Made by a program: the position numbers and the translations under genes. DNA of 64,000 nt from an uncultured Roseburia sp. (lineage in GTDB: Bacteria > Bacillota > Clostridia > Lachnospirales > Lachnospiraceae): positions 18,816-82,815 of the forward strand of contig CANOCV010000005.1 in the NCBI GenBank assembly GCA_947564465.1. The letters are read 5' to 3'. This document shows positions 8,701-16,316 of this stretch, piece by piece. The stretch's first letter is position 1; the number at the start of each line of letters is the position of its first letter. A model generated the notes under the pieces. It searched no databases and was not told the DNA's origin. It was given only the letters and a program-made list of their open reading frames with translations.

Positions 8701-9958
8701 CAAAGTAAAAATTACCGTCCTTCATGGAAAAGCCGAACATCTGCTTCTCCCCAAGGGTATCCTTTAAGCTGTATACGCCGTCCGGATATCCTTCCTCGCC
8801 TATCCTGCGAATTTCCGTCGGTGTATTGTAATACAAGCAGTCCCCCGATTTGACAGGGAACATGTAGCTGCCCTGTATCACGCCTTCCCCTTCGGTCCAT
8901 GCCGGGGCCGTGTCCATCACCGTCTCCGCGCCGTCCAAAAGGCTGTCTCTTTTTACAAGCTTCACTGCCGTATCAGCGTTATTTCCGTCGGGCTGGAATT
9001 TAGAATAATACCAACTTCCGTTATAGGAGACGATAGCCGACCGGATATCGCTCCAAAACGCATCGTCATATGTATCGGAATCGGCAGCAATATCCCCGTC
9101 CCATGCGTAATGGTTTTCACCGGAAGGCGCATCGGGACTGCCGTTTGATATTTTGCTGTCGCTGAGCAGGAAATTATCGTGGCTTACTCTTCCGATGCAG
9201 TCCCACACGGGATCGTCCCATGTAAGATCCACATGGTACCATTTCCCGTCCAGCTGAATCATATTCCACGAATGCACCATCTGCTCGCTTGTGACAATCC
9301 GGCATGGAATTCCAAGCTTATCCCGCATAATGTAAAGATATGCGCCCGCATAGCCGTCACATACCGCCTGACCGTCGACCAGGGCTCCGTATGCCGTATG
9401 GGAAATCTCCGGTACCGTATTTGCCTGCATATTTGCATAATCGTATTTACAGTTCTGTATCAGATAGTCATGTACTGCCAGCGCCTTTTCATAAGGCTCC
9501 ATATCAGACTCCACGCAGGCTGCGGCAGCATCTGCCGCCTTCTCCATAGCGGCGGACATATCCTCAATCTGCTCCTTTGTCACATCGTCTATATACTGCA
9601 CCTGATATGCCGTGACAATCCCGCTCCCGTCATCCGCATCCGTCATAACTTGGTTCGACTGGCGAACATAGAACAACTCCGGATGGTTCTTCAAAATTTC
9701 GACGTATTTTCCACGCTCCGAAAACGGAATCCGATAAGATGACACGTCGATCGTCGTCTCGCCTGCCTTAAGCGCATCAACAATATAGTTCTCTAACGTC
9801 GCCGATTCTTCCGGCTCGTCTGTCACTCCTCCTGTTTCCTGCGCCGCAGCCTGTATTGTTTCCCCGATTCCGATTCCGGCTATCGTTTGAATCAGAATCG
9901 TTCCGATTAAAAGAAACGCCAGCAGGGTGCGATGCCATGCTGTTTTGTTTTTTCGCAT
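2780..9958 (-). CDS. Giant secreted protein: transglutaminase-like, four DUF6273 modules, BspA-type repeats
   Basis: This is a surface protein of about 2392 residues. A signal peptide is followed by a transglutaminase-like domain with a visible triad: Cys200 in QAVCDGY, His229 in VHSWN and Asp243 in HVDLTWDDP. Four DUF6273 modules follow (starting near 455, 830, 1190 and 1600), each opening with a YFGSYPQ-like motif and containing a WEPIRWRVLQ-like core. Helical FIVAR-like linkers separate them. Near the C-terminus come about ten PGTTD-type five-residue units, then a BspA-like leucine-rich repeat segment (KVGKNAFNGCKAIKSL). It probably acts on or binds extracellular material; the substrate is unknown. 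The start is taken at 9958, not 9964, because AAAGGAG lies 7 bases before 9958 but only 1 base before 9964. The promoter matches that of the neighbouring giant gene. Confidence 0.88.
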   Translation of the reverse strand: MRKNKTAWHRTLLAFLLIGTILIQTIAGIGIGETIQAAAQETGGVTDEPEESATLENYIVDALKAGETTIDVSSYRIPFSERGKYVEILKNHPELFYVRQSNQVMTDADDGSGIVTAYQVQYIDDVTKEQIEDMSAAMEKAADAAAACVESDMEPYEKALAVHDYLIQNCKYDYANMQANTVPEISHTAYGALVDGQAVCDGYAGAYLYIMRDKLGIPCRIVTSEQMVHSWNMIQLDGKWYHVDLTWDDPVWDCIGRVSHDNFLLSDSKISNGSPDAPSGENHYAWDGDIAADSDTYDDAFWSDIRSAIVSYNGSWYYSKFQPDGNNADTAVKLVKRDSLLDGAETVMDTAPAWTEGEGVIQGSYMFPVKSGDCLYYNTPTEIRRIGEEGYPDGVYSLKDTLGEKQMFGFSMKDGNFYFAPAESYAPDVEQTDIQTVAAEDVVFQAPDQSGMVGNPTAGSWSYIYFGSYPQTEVTGDDLTDAIKNASYDANGDATVDGVKYRRIYTKHGLYYDNTSLTDCFVYYKWEPIRWRVLQKTEDKLLVMADMGLDYIDYNQTGTGFAWTNSRIKDWLNNEEMNTVYEPNYQAPNNFFSYYFYLCEDYDNGGVRYMSQYIKDEKQEKVHSFYMTAFDAAQREAITAQGGDKLFLLSAEDVRNESYGFQTADKLPARVLSVSEYARKKSSYAASDTWWLRADDDASAATVVGSNGDIIENYETYGNLLVSCAPAMYISLSSDQWVSEETILRQEKASAKEKLENYRSAAHYRKAERKTWTAAVADGKAAIERAGSPSAVKSALEAAIAAIAKIKTDSDYRAEARGDLETMELDPVHHCNANGDEDTTDWKYIYFGSSPQTEVKDKALIEELNDIDGSWTGSGDMTAVSRKEVTLNGEKYTYIYQMGWYKWEPIKWRVLQNDEDSLFVVADSTVSVEKYMEGSGSLWWSNARWNNSYMKSFLNEDFLKNAFNEREREAIIPENIEGEESSVYLLTKEEATKEAYGFCKDAAKASASRHIEKNDYCDAIRSYWGAMSPTLASGYAEPLKDFWWLRGVSDTDNTVATVNAGFNDESQDGTVTDNLPYQAYTISNQEINYLVKAYVVPALRVLKSSGYWSFEPESGSKDPFIVEQAIEDAKRELETGYLKDDYSEEAWVKVLAAIEEAKQELEDAENTGDVTSVLDAAKEDIAKIPTKEQEKVLKRLEGLSNPKHTHVLTDGAVAEGDEDKDVTEWSYVYLGSYPQSKVTDKNITAAVDAAIEAGDAAAVDTGIESSYMEIYDAEIDGSKYRRLKITKIGEGDDVITTYYKWEPVKWKVLQIENETNSLYLMADQKIEYRQMDREVNAVTWRNSDLRTWLNQDFFEAAFNADEQDAVLTWQVQFPDADHGNAVNVAADTTEDRVYLLSYNELYQEKYGFCPLHDNRGNGNRQPVSSRQQTQTDYQIGLVQALPGMYKGDLEDILAGDVEKVLKYYQESLGFESFDAARKDSGSGQFTWTRSPGFTDENQADFSRTFYYGFVCPVGANTFFKQGVVPVLHVNAASELWKTELDLKKDAAKAELAAYKANDDAYYAKQQEERRAIREEGNANIENAGDEEEIQNALQAAKERLDGVLTIGEIKMKEWEETHPEAENLKNPVAAENPEENSASYSYVYFGSYPQSLVSDADETAAVQAAMADKEDGEDAWVEIDGVRKKYRKYRSSYFRWEPIKWRVLQKEMTGDGETASLLLMADNGLDAKKFNESGYAEWKDSTLREWLTGDFCNEAFNLTQQEILISPVLTDDEGYVADDLISLPSYGALLKEEYGFHRSAAAQKSRVVSPSDYASALSYNARFWWQSSTVQSSSMARLTMQDGSVNSMNPCDGISVSCVPVVRVNMFTEGAYSLNPEEIKAGQNVVEEIPERLKQYEELISDYDEADRETLQAALAQAEEAIANAGGDIEAIKNAMSVLEAVFAEKTEEMRRQIQSELDNLGQEINYEDYYEAQQNEIAEALEGAGKTIERASDVKTMRDALDEAKKSIEGIKTKAEVDAEAETGRTEATNKLNAYLTESELAKYDEEDQDEIRSIVAEALANIEDAVDNETVQEALRQAEDRIAGILTKEQKVLSAVKDQAKRELETFLTDEKKALYREAEWNALTEVIRDAMKEVDDAADSDAVQTVLNKAKTDVAAIKTDAQLKEEEAQNPSDPGTTDPGTTDPGTTDPGTTDPGTTDPGTTKPGTTNPGTTNPGTTNPGTTPVLKKGDSVIKGSLKFVVLDPVKKTASVEGVASAKKKKFAVSIPSTVVVNGSECKVTEVKAKGFAKFVKITKVSLGKNITKVGKNAFNGCKAIKSLTVNGNIKTFDSKSFYGCKKLKTITFKSTKVPTFKSGAFKGTASKVKVKLAAKMSKKNKTKMKSKLKKAGIK
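3284..3435 (-). repeat. Coding tandem repeat, PGTT-type linker
   Basis: About ten 15-bp units encode PGTTD/PGTTN/PGTTK in the giant surface protein. This is a typical flexible wall-spanning linker. It is an in-frame coding repeat, so its copy number may vary between strains. Confidence 0.85.
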
Positions 9959-10005
9959 TTTCATTCTCCTTTCGTTGTAGTCATGTTTGGGTTATTTTAA
10001 TAGTT

Positions 10006-10080
10006 ATTATACTATTTTTTTTCGAAAAATTTGGGATTTTGCGTAAACGGCACGTATAAGGCGTGAATTGCACTTACGGA
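10006..10080 (-). promoter_or_regulatory. Promoter with paired 20-bp direct repeats, giant surface gene 1
   Basis: A TATAAT -10 (10006-10011) has no convincing -35. Exactly 29 bp upstream begin two abutting 20-bp direct repeats (10041-10060 and 10061-10080), each opening with GCGTRAA on the + strand (TTYACGC read in the direction of transcription). The same layout and spacing occur before the gene at 10176-13841. This fits an activator site, plausibly for the nearby LytTR-containing regulator (inference). Confidence 0.65.
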
Positions 10081-10112
10081 AGCTGCGCATAAGCTTTTAT
10101 ATTATAGGATAC

Positions 10113-10148
10113 AAAAAAGACGCCGCCGATTTCTGCTGCGTCTTTTTT
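10113..10148 (-). terminator. Rho-independent terminator after the CAP/DUF6273 protein
   Basis: A GACGC...GCGTC stem is flanked by A6 and T6 tracts. It lies just downstream of the stop at 10176 in the leftward direction. Tracts on both sides mean that it could work both ways. Confidence 0.7.
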
Positions 10149-10175
10149 ATTCTTTTTCTCTGCTTTGGGAGCCGC

Positions 10176-13100
10176 TTACTTAACCGTGAGCTTGATCTTT
10201 TTGATGGTTTTTCCGCTCTTAATCCGAAGCGTGAAGGAACCTTTCTTCTTGCCCTTGACGGTTAGCTTGCCATTCTTCAATGTTACAGATGCAATCTTCT
10301 TCTGCTTTGCCGTAAGCTTCTCAATAGAGATCCCTGAATTGCTTGGACTTGCCGTAACCGTCAGGACTTCTTTCTTCTTTTTCTTTACCGTCAGCTTGGA
10401 CTTTGTGAATTTCCTGCCGCCCTTCTTGATTGTAAGGACAGGGTTCTTTACCGTAACCTTAACGGTCTTGCTGATACCGTTTGCAGTTGCGGTGACTGTT
10501 GCGGTTCCCTTCCCCGCCGCGGTAATCTTACCGTTTAGGACCGTTGCCACTTTTGGATCGCTGGTCTTCCAGGTCACGGTCTTTGACGCTCCGGTAACGG
10601 TTGGATTGACAACTACACTGTTAGACTCCTTGCCTGTGTACAAGGTAACATTTGTCTTGTTCAGGGACAGTCCGGCGGCCGGAAGCGGAGTCGGCGTCCC
10701 ATTATCCGTACCTGCGCCGCCCGAATTGTTTTTGTCCGCCTCCTCCTGCTCTTTCAGCTTGGCGTCAGTCGGCTGTTCGTCAAACACCTGTCTGGCCGCT
10801 TCCAACGCTTCTTTTACCGCATCCTGATTCTCTGCCGCAGCAATCTCTTCCCTCGCCGCTTCAATGGCAGTTATAATCCGATCCTGCTGCTCGATACGGT
10901 ACTCATCCAGCTTTTCCCAAAGGTCATCCAGTTCTTTTAACGCATCGCTGCGCGCCTGATTCAAGGCCTGCCCCTGTTCCAATTCCTTCTGTTCTTCGGT
11001 CTTTATCGTCGCGACCTCTTCCTTTGCAAGACGCAGCAGCTCCTGTATCTCTTCCGGCTCCGTCTTACCTTCCATATCCGCCTCAAGCTTATCGGCAATC
11101 TCCTTTATTTTTGCCTGTTCTGCTTCGCCGTACCGTGCAAGGAAAGCGGCTTCGTTCCATGCAAGAATCTGCTGGTTCGCCTTCTCTTTCTCCTCTTTCA
11201 ATTCCGATCGCATATTCCTGATCTCTTCGATTTTTTCCTGTAACCTCGCAAGCGCTTCCTTTACCGCCGTTACATCCTGCGCATTCTCAAGCTCTATTGC
11301 CGCTTCATCAAGCGCAGCCTCAAGCTCCGCCCGCTGGCTGTCGTCAAACTCCGCATCGGCAGTAAGATTTTCCCGAAGCTGCTCAAGCTCCCATTTTGCC
11401 TCCTCCTTTTTCGCGATAGTCTTCTCCTCTAATGCGGCTTCCATTTTCGCAAACGCCGTCTCTGCCGCTTCCCGGTCTTCCTTCGCCAGCGCGGCTTCCA
11501 CCTCGCTCTTTATGGTATTAAAAAGCTCCTCCAATTCCTGCTTCGCCGTGCCCTCGTAATCTGCAAGCCTGCCCGCATACTCCGTCAGTTTTTCCTGGCA
11601 TTCTTCCAAAAGGGTCTGCTCGATTGTAATGTCTTTCGCATAAAACGACCAGGCATTCTCTATGTCCATATTGATACGCACAACCGGAACGCATACAAGG
11701 GGATATCGAGATAAAAATTCCATATCCAGAAAACGTCCATCCCCCGCAACCACGGCGCTTGACTGCAGCCACCACAGAGCTCCCGATCCCGATTTCTCAT
11801 CTCTTTTCTTGGTATAATCCGTCCACCCCACGGCACGGCTGCGGGTCTCCACATTAGCCGGTTGAAATCCATATTTATGGGCGCCTGCCGCCATCCGGGA
11901 AAGAATCGAAACACGATCTCCCGCCGTAGCGGTTTCCGTAGACTCTAAGAGCGCCTGTTTTGCCTCCTTGCCAAACGCCATGTCGTAAAATTCCGTATTC
12001 AGCCATGTTCTAAGCGTACTGTCCTCCCACGCTGACATTGTTCCTGTACTGCTGTTTTCACTCTTATTAAAGTACTGTACATCCAGCCCCTTATCCGCAA
12101 TCAGATAAAGCGTCGTCATCTCGCCCTCTGTTTTTTTCTGCATCAGCTTCCACCGGATCGGCTCCCATTTAAAATACAAGTATTTGCCGCCCACTTTTAT
12201 TTTACGATATTTATTCCTGATGCCGTCATATTTTACCCATACGTCCGCACAGTCGTCCGTTATTGTCTCTCCGACTGCCCGATCAATTGCCTCCCTTAAG
12301 CCGGTATTCTCAATCTTAACCTCCGACTGCGGATAACTGCCCATATAAAGGTAACTCCAGGTCGTCTTGTCCCTGATCATGTCATAATATGGATTCGCAA
12401 GCTCCTCTGACACCTCTTCCCCCGGCGAAACCGGGTCCTCTTCGCCCGGCGAACCCTGTCCGACGGTTACCGTAATATTTGTCCAAAGCCCGTCATAGGA
12501 AGCCTTTATCACGGCTTTCCCGTCTTTTAACGCAGTCAGTTTGCCATCCGAAAGCAGAACCGTATCCTCGCCGGAAGAAACACTCCATTCCGCCGCAACC
12601 GGAATCTCCAGAGACGGCGCCGGCCCATATGTCTCCCTCGTTCTGATATCGTCAATCACCTGTGGAAGCTCTCTGCTCTCTCCCTGTTCCATCTTTATCG
12701 CAGCAGACTCTATTCTCAGCGTCCGGTCATAATTGGCGACGGATCTGGAAATATCAATTTTTGCTTTTGTCTCGCGGTCAATTGCCTCTGTTTCCTCGCC
12801 GCTCACGACGCCGCTGCTAAACTCCTGCACCCAATAATGCCACCCGTTGTAAACCACATGCGCAATTCCGATTGCCTTAAAATCCTTGCTCAGCATATTT
12901 CTCCTATGCCCCTGGCCTTCATAAACCTCACGTTCCTCCTGCCACAGCTTAAACGCCTCCTCCTCCGAGCAATTCTCCCCGTTGCTTATCGCAATATTTT
13001 CTCCCACTCTCAGATTGGCAAATGCATCGGAATAGGCCGCGTCGGCAGACGTTCCGTTCGGTCTTGTATGGGAATACGCCGCAATCAGTTCCGCAGCCCT

Positions 13101-13841
13101 CTGCATGGCGATCTTCTCCAGTTCATAATCGTAGGTAAACGTTTGAAGATCCGTGTGCTTAATCAATGCCGAATTATCCTGGTTCCATTCCCATGCATCA
13201 TCCCCTGTCCGGAACTCGTTGATGCGCGTAAGCATTGCTCTCGCATCGGTCTGGTTGTAGGTGACATGAAATTCCGCGCTCATCATCCGCTCGCCATACG
13301 GCACCAGTTCTTCAAAACCGATGGATTCCACCGCCCGTGCAATTTCCGCCGAATCCTTAAACCCGGTGAGAATCTTTCTGACCTTTCCGGTATTGTCAGT
13401 GAATACATATGTCGGCGTTTCTATATACCGATTGCCGAGCATATTATAAGAATAATCTCTCAAAGCTTCCAAAGCCTGTGTCGTAGTGTCATAACAATAG
13501 GTAATTCCGGGAGTTGCCATCTCATCCGCAAATTCCCGTACTTCTTCCAGACTGCTCCTACTCTCATCAATATAACAGAGCGCCACGTCTTCTTTTGAAA
13601 ATCCCGCCGCATCGAGATATTGAAGCGCCGGCGGCGTATAAATACAACTCGAAGTTCCGAATACTACTATCGTCAGCTTATAATCGGGCGACCACATCGA
13701 GTGTGTTCCCCCGTCAATTGTCTGATAAACTCTATTATCCGGCTCTTCCTCCGCTTCCTCCGCCGATACCGGTATCTCTATCCCTGTCGCAAGCAGCGCC
13801 ACCGCCAGAAGCAGAGACAGTATTTTTAAGGTCCTTCTCAT
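10176..13841 (-). CDS. Giant secreted protein: thioredoxin-like, CAP, Ig-like and DUF6273 domains
   Basis: This is a 1221-residue secreted protein. After the signal peptide comes a thioredoxin-fold region with FGTSSCIYT; a single Cys replaces the usual CxxC, so disulfide exchange is doubtful. Next is a CAP/SCP domain (HTRPNG, VGENIA and GHRRNML motifs, roughly residues 205-365), a Big_2-like stretch, one DUF6273 module (YMGSYPQSEV, then WEPIRWKLMQ), long charged coiled-coil/FIVAR-like helices, and a C-terminal Big_2-like, lysine-rich tail. DUF6273 and helical linkers are shared with the larger protein at 2780-9958. The ATG at 13841 has AGGAG 8 bases upstream; a TTG start nine codons earlier is rejected. 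The role is probably a surface adhesin or matrix protein. Confidence 0.87.
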   Translation of the reverse strand: MRRTLKILSLLLAVALLATGIEIPVSAEEAEEEPDNRVYQTIDGGTHSMWSPDYKLTIVVFGTSSCIYTPPALQYLDAAGFSKEDVALCYIDESRSSLEEVREFADEMATPGITYCYDTTTQALEALRDYSYNMLGNRYIETPTYVFTDNTGKVRKILTGFKDSAEIARAVESIGFEELVPYGERMMSAEFHVTYNQTDARAMLTRINEFRTGDDAWEWNQDNSALIKHTDLQTFTYDYELEKIAMQRAAELIAAYSHTRPNGTSADAAYSDAFANLRVGENIAISNGENCSEEEAFKLWQEEREVYEGQGHRRNMLSKDFKAIGIAHVVYNGWHYWVQEFSSGVVSGEETEAIDRETKAKIDISRSVANYDRTLRIESAAIKMEQGESRELPQVIDDIRTRETYGPAPSLEIPVAAEWSVSSGEDTVLLSDGKLTALKDGKAVIKASYDGLWTNITVTVGQGSPGEEDPVSPGEEVSEELANPYYDMIRDKTTWSYLYMGSYPQSEVKIENTGLREAIDRAVGETITDDCADVWVKYDGIRNKYRKIKVGGKYLYFKWEPIRWKLMQKKTEGEMTTLYLIADKGLDVQYFNKSENSSTGTMSAWEDSTLRTWLNTEFYDMAFGKEAKQALLESTETATAGDRVSILSRMAAGAHKYGFQPANVETRSRAVGWTDYTKKRDEKSGSGALWWLQSSAVVAGDGRFLDMEFLSRYPLVCVPVVRINMDIENAWSFYAKDITIEQTLLEECQEKLTEYAGRLADYEGTAKQELEELFNTIKSEVEAALAKEDREAAETAFAKMEAALEEKTIAKKEEAKWELEQLRENLTADAEFDDSQRAELEAALDEAAIELENAQDVTAVKEALARLQEKIEEIRNMRSELKEEKEKANQQILAWNEAAFLARYGEAEQAKIKEIADKLEADMEGKTEPEEIQELLRLAKEEVATIKTEEQKELEQGQALNQARSDALKELDDLWEKLDEYRIEQQDRIITAIEAAREEIAAAENQDAVKEALEAARQVFDEQPTDAKLKEQEEADKNNSGGAGTDNGTPTPLPAAGLSLNKTNVTLYTGKESNSVVVNPTVTGASKTVTWKTSDPKVATVLNGKITAAGKGTATVTATANGISKTVKVTVKNPVLTIKKGGRKFTKSKLTVKKKKKEVLTVTASPSNSGISIEKLTAKQKKIASVTLKNGKLTVKGKKKGSFTLRIKSGKTIKKIKLTVK

Positions 13842-13891
13842 TGCAACGACTCCTTTCCCTTTTTGCAAAAATAACTATACTTTAAAGTTAT

Positions 13892-13966
13892 ATTTTAACA
13901 TCTTTTTCACCCGAGATCTGCGTTTTGCGTGAATCGTAAATATATAGCGTGAATGGTAAATATATA
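13892..13966 (-). promoter_or_regulatory. Promoter with paired 20-bp direct repeats, giant surface gene 2
   Basis: A TAAAAT -10 (13892-13897) is preceded after exactly 29 bp by two abutting 20-bp direct repeats (13927-13946 and 13947-13966). The repeats differ at one base and begin GCGTGAAT on the + strand. Spacing and core match the promoter at 10006-10080, which points to a shared activator. Confidence 0.7.
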
Positions 13967-14064
13967 CCGTTTCACCGATGGAGTTAACTTAGTGACGGCA
14001 TCTACCTCTTCCTTTAACTTGCGGAACCTGCCACCGGCAGCTTCCTAAAGATGCATTGCAACAT

Positions 14065-14108
14065 AAAAAAGCAGTAAACTATGTTATACAAAACATCGTT
14101 CACTGCTT
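14065..14108 (-). terminator. Terminator after hemZ-like gene
   Basis: A long imperfect stem (GCAGTGAAC.ATGTT with its partner) ends in six T residues in the leftward direction. It lies about 80 bp past the stop at 14188. Confidence 0.75.
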
Positions 14109-14187
14109 TACTGTATCTCTTATTTAGCTGCTATCCTTATGCCAATACAATTGCTCTCTTTTCGATGGTCGCATTCACCTCTTCCAT

Positions 14188-15654
14188 CTAAAAAAGCTGT
14201 TTCTTTCTCTCAATCATTTCCCCGATTCTTGCGATATACTGGGCAACATCTTTTACATTCTCACACCGCTCAATCCGCCCGTCGGGATACACCCTCTTGG
14301 TAATCGAACCGGCTCCGCAGGCAACTATGGTCTGTTTCTCCTCCATAATCAGCACATTATAGATTCCTTCCTTCCCTTCTCTGGCATAACCGACATTTTC
14401 AAAATTGCCCGCCATATTTTTCTGTCGGTAGAGATAATAGGGAACCATCCCCATTTCACGCGCAATCCTTGCCGTGAGAGCAATATGCTCCTTCGTATTG
14501 ACTATTTTATAGTCTTTATAGTCGTCTTTAAACATCCGAAGCCTCGCGGCCCGCTTAATCGCAAGTGAATGAACCGTAATGCTGTCGGGATCAAGTTCTC
14601 GCAGCCGTTCCATAGTATTTTCGATGTCTAAAAGCGTCTCCTGGGGCAGCCCCATAATCAAATCCATGTTAATATTGTCAAATCCAAGCTCTCTGGCTAA
14701 AAGAAAGCTTTCGACTGTCTGCTCTACCGTGTGGCGGCGCCCGATGAGATCCAGCGTACCCTGCTTCATCGTCTGCGGATTGATAGAAATACGGCTGATC
14801 CCATGACGGCGCAAAACGGCGAGCTTATCCCTTGTAATGCTGTCCGGTCTTCCTGCCTCCACCGTAAATTCCACCAAATGCGATAAATCGAAGCTGCACT
14901 TAATCTTCCGAAGCAGCCCGTCAAGCTGGCCGGCCGTCAAGGTGGTCGGCGTACCGCCGCCGATATAGATGGTATTCAACTTCTTATGCGCAAACTTTAC
15001 CGCCGTAAAATCAATCTCTCTTTCCAACGCTGCAAGATAATCCTCCATACGGTCCTTCCAGATTCCCAGCGGATAGGAAGTAAAGGAGCAGTACAGACAT
15101 GTGCTCGGACAAAACGGAATCCCGATATACAGGCTGTATCCGTCCTCATAGTCAAGTTTCCTCAAAAGCGCAAGCTCCCGCTTTGCAATTTCAATGCTTA
15201 AATCTATCTTTTCGTCGGAAACGGCGTAGGTGTCACGCATATACTGCGCAATTTCGCCGTCCCCCCGTCCTTCTTCCAGAAGATTCATCGGTATTTTGAC
15301 CGGCCGTATACCGGTAAGGTTTCCCCACGGAAGCGTCTGTTTCGTGTATTTGGAAAGCAATCCGTACAGAGTGCGTTTCAGCGCATTTTTGGTTTCCCTT
15401 CGGTCGGAATAATCCACCCAAACGGCTTCACGCACGCACAGCTCGTCCCCTTGAAAAAAAACGAATACGATCTCATTCTCCTTGTAGTCCACCGTCATAT
15501 GATAAGATACCTCCGGCGGTTCATTCGCGCATCCCCCCTGATTCTTATCGTATTCCTTCTGCGACACATAGACTTCCTCCGACGGATAAAACGCCTTGAT
15601 CAGAGAATGAATATCGTATTCAAAGTCCGGTTTGTTTAATTTTACTGTAATCAT
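14188..15654 (-). CDS. hemZ: HemN/HemZ-type radical SAM enzyme
   Basis: This 488-residue protein belongs to the oxygen-independent coproporphyrinogen dehydrogenase family (HemZ branch). The radical SAM cluster motif is visible as CPSTCLYC (CxxxCxxC), followed by the IGGGTPT glycine-rich motif and the HemN-like GLPQET stretch. An N-terminal extension of about 150 residues before the cluster is typical of HemZ. AGGAG lies 5 bases before the ATG. The gene follows the MBL hydrolase by 8 bp and relA/spoT before that, so the three probably form one operon. Many HemN-family members are not heme enzymes (for example HemW); whether this one oxidises coproporphyrinogen cannot be decided here. Confidence 0.85.
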   Translation of the reverse strand: MITVKLNKPDFEYDIHSLIKAFYPSEEVYVSQKEYDKNQGGCANEPPEVSYHMTVDYKENEIVFVFFQGDELCVREAVWVDYSDRRETKNALKRTLYGLLSKYTKQTLPWGNLTGIRPVKIPMNLLEEGRGDGEIAQYMRDTYAVSDEKIDLSIEIAKRELALLRKLDYEDGYSLYIGIPFCPSTCLYCSFTSYPLGIWKDRMEDYLAALEREIDFTAVKFAHKKLNTIYIGGGTPTTLTAGQLDGLLRKIKCSFDLSHLVEFTVEAGRPDSITRDKLAVLRRHGISRISINPQTMKQGTLDLIGRRHTVEQTVESFLLARELGFDNINMDLIMGLPQETLLDIENTMERLRELDPDSITVHSLAIKRAARLRMFKDDYKDYKIVNTKEHIALTARIAREMGMVPYYLYRQKNMAGNFENVGYAREGKEGIYNVLIMEEKQTIVACGAGSITKRVYPDGRIERCENVKDVAQYIARIGEMIERKKQLF

Positions 15655-15662
15655 AAAAACTC

Positions 15663-16295
15663 CTACAAAAACGGGTTATAGCTTTTCTCGTTCCCAATCG
15701 TGGTTATTTCATTGTGCCCCGTATAGACCTTAATAAAATCCGGAAGTACCGTCAGCTTCTCACGGATGGAGCGAATCAGTACGGATGCCTTCCCGCCCGG
15801 AAAATCCGTTCTTCCGACAGATTCGCAAAACAGGGTATCGCCGCTAAAAAGCGCCATCTCCTCCGGCAGATAATAGCAGACGCCCCCGCTCGTATGGCCC
15901 GGCGTGAACAGTGCACGTATCTTCATTCCCGCCGCATAGAATTCTTCCTCATCCTTTACAAAGATATCCGCATGATAAACCTCCGGCTTCCCCATCATAG
16001 AGCCCGATAGATTGATTTGCGGATTCTCCAACGTCTCTTTTTCGGCCTCATGCGCATAGATCGGAATCTTATATTTGTCCTTCAGCGCGTCCGCCGCTCC
16101 CGCATGGTCAAAATGACCGTGTGTCAGCAATATTGCCACCGGCTTTCCACTTATCTTTGTAATCTGACTCTCAATCAAATCCGCCTGATCGCCCGGATCC
16201 ACAATAAATAACTCCTTCGTATCATCATTCAGCGCCAAATAACAGTTGGTACATACCGGACCAACCGTAAGCTGTTTCACGATTAATTTCGCCAT
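15663..16295 (-). CDS. MBL-fold metallohydrolase (glyoxalase II-like)
   Basis: This is a 210-residue cytosolic metallo-beta-lactamase-fold hydrolase. The zinc motif reads THGHFDHAG, with further ligands in TPGHTSGG, FSGDTLF and the GHNE near the C-terminus. This is the set expected for the YqgX/glyoxalase II-like group. The ATG at 16295 is chosen because GAGG lies 7 bases upstream; a TTG five codons earlier is not supported. It lies 21 bp after relA/spoT and 8 bp before hemZ. The natural substrate is uncertain; thioester hydrolysis is the usual guess. Confidence 0.85.
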   Translation of the reverse strand: MAKLIVKQLTVGPVCTNCYLALNDDTKELFIVDPGDQADLIESQITKISGKPVAILLTHGHFDHAGAADALKDKYKIPIYAHEAEKETLENPQINLSGSMMGKPEVYHADIFVKDEEEFYAAGMKIRALFTPGHTSGGVCYYLPEEMALFSGDTLFCESVGRTDFPGGKASVLIRSIREKLTVLPDFIKVYTGHNEITTIGNEKSYNPFL

Positions 16296-16316
16296 ACCTT
16301 TTCCTCGCAATCTCCA

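Noticed and set aside
13842..13868. Upstream TTG start for the CAP/DUF6273 protein
   Set aside because: The AGGAG ribosome site lies inside that extension and is correctly spaced for the ATG at 13841.
14143..14187. 15-codon ORF directly after the hemZ stop (TAGATG)
   Set aside because: It has no ribosome site of its own and no conserved features; it is probably 3' untranslated sequence before the terminator.
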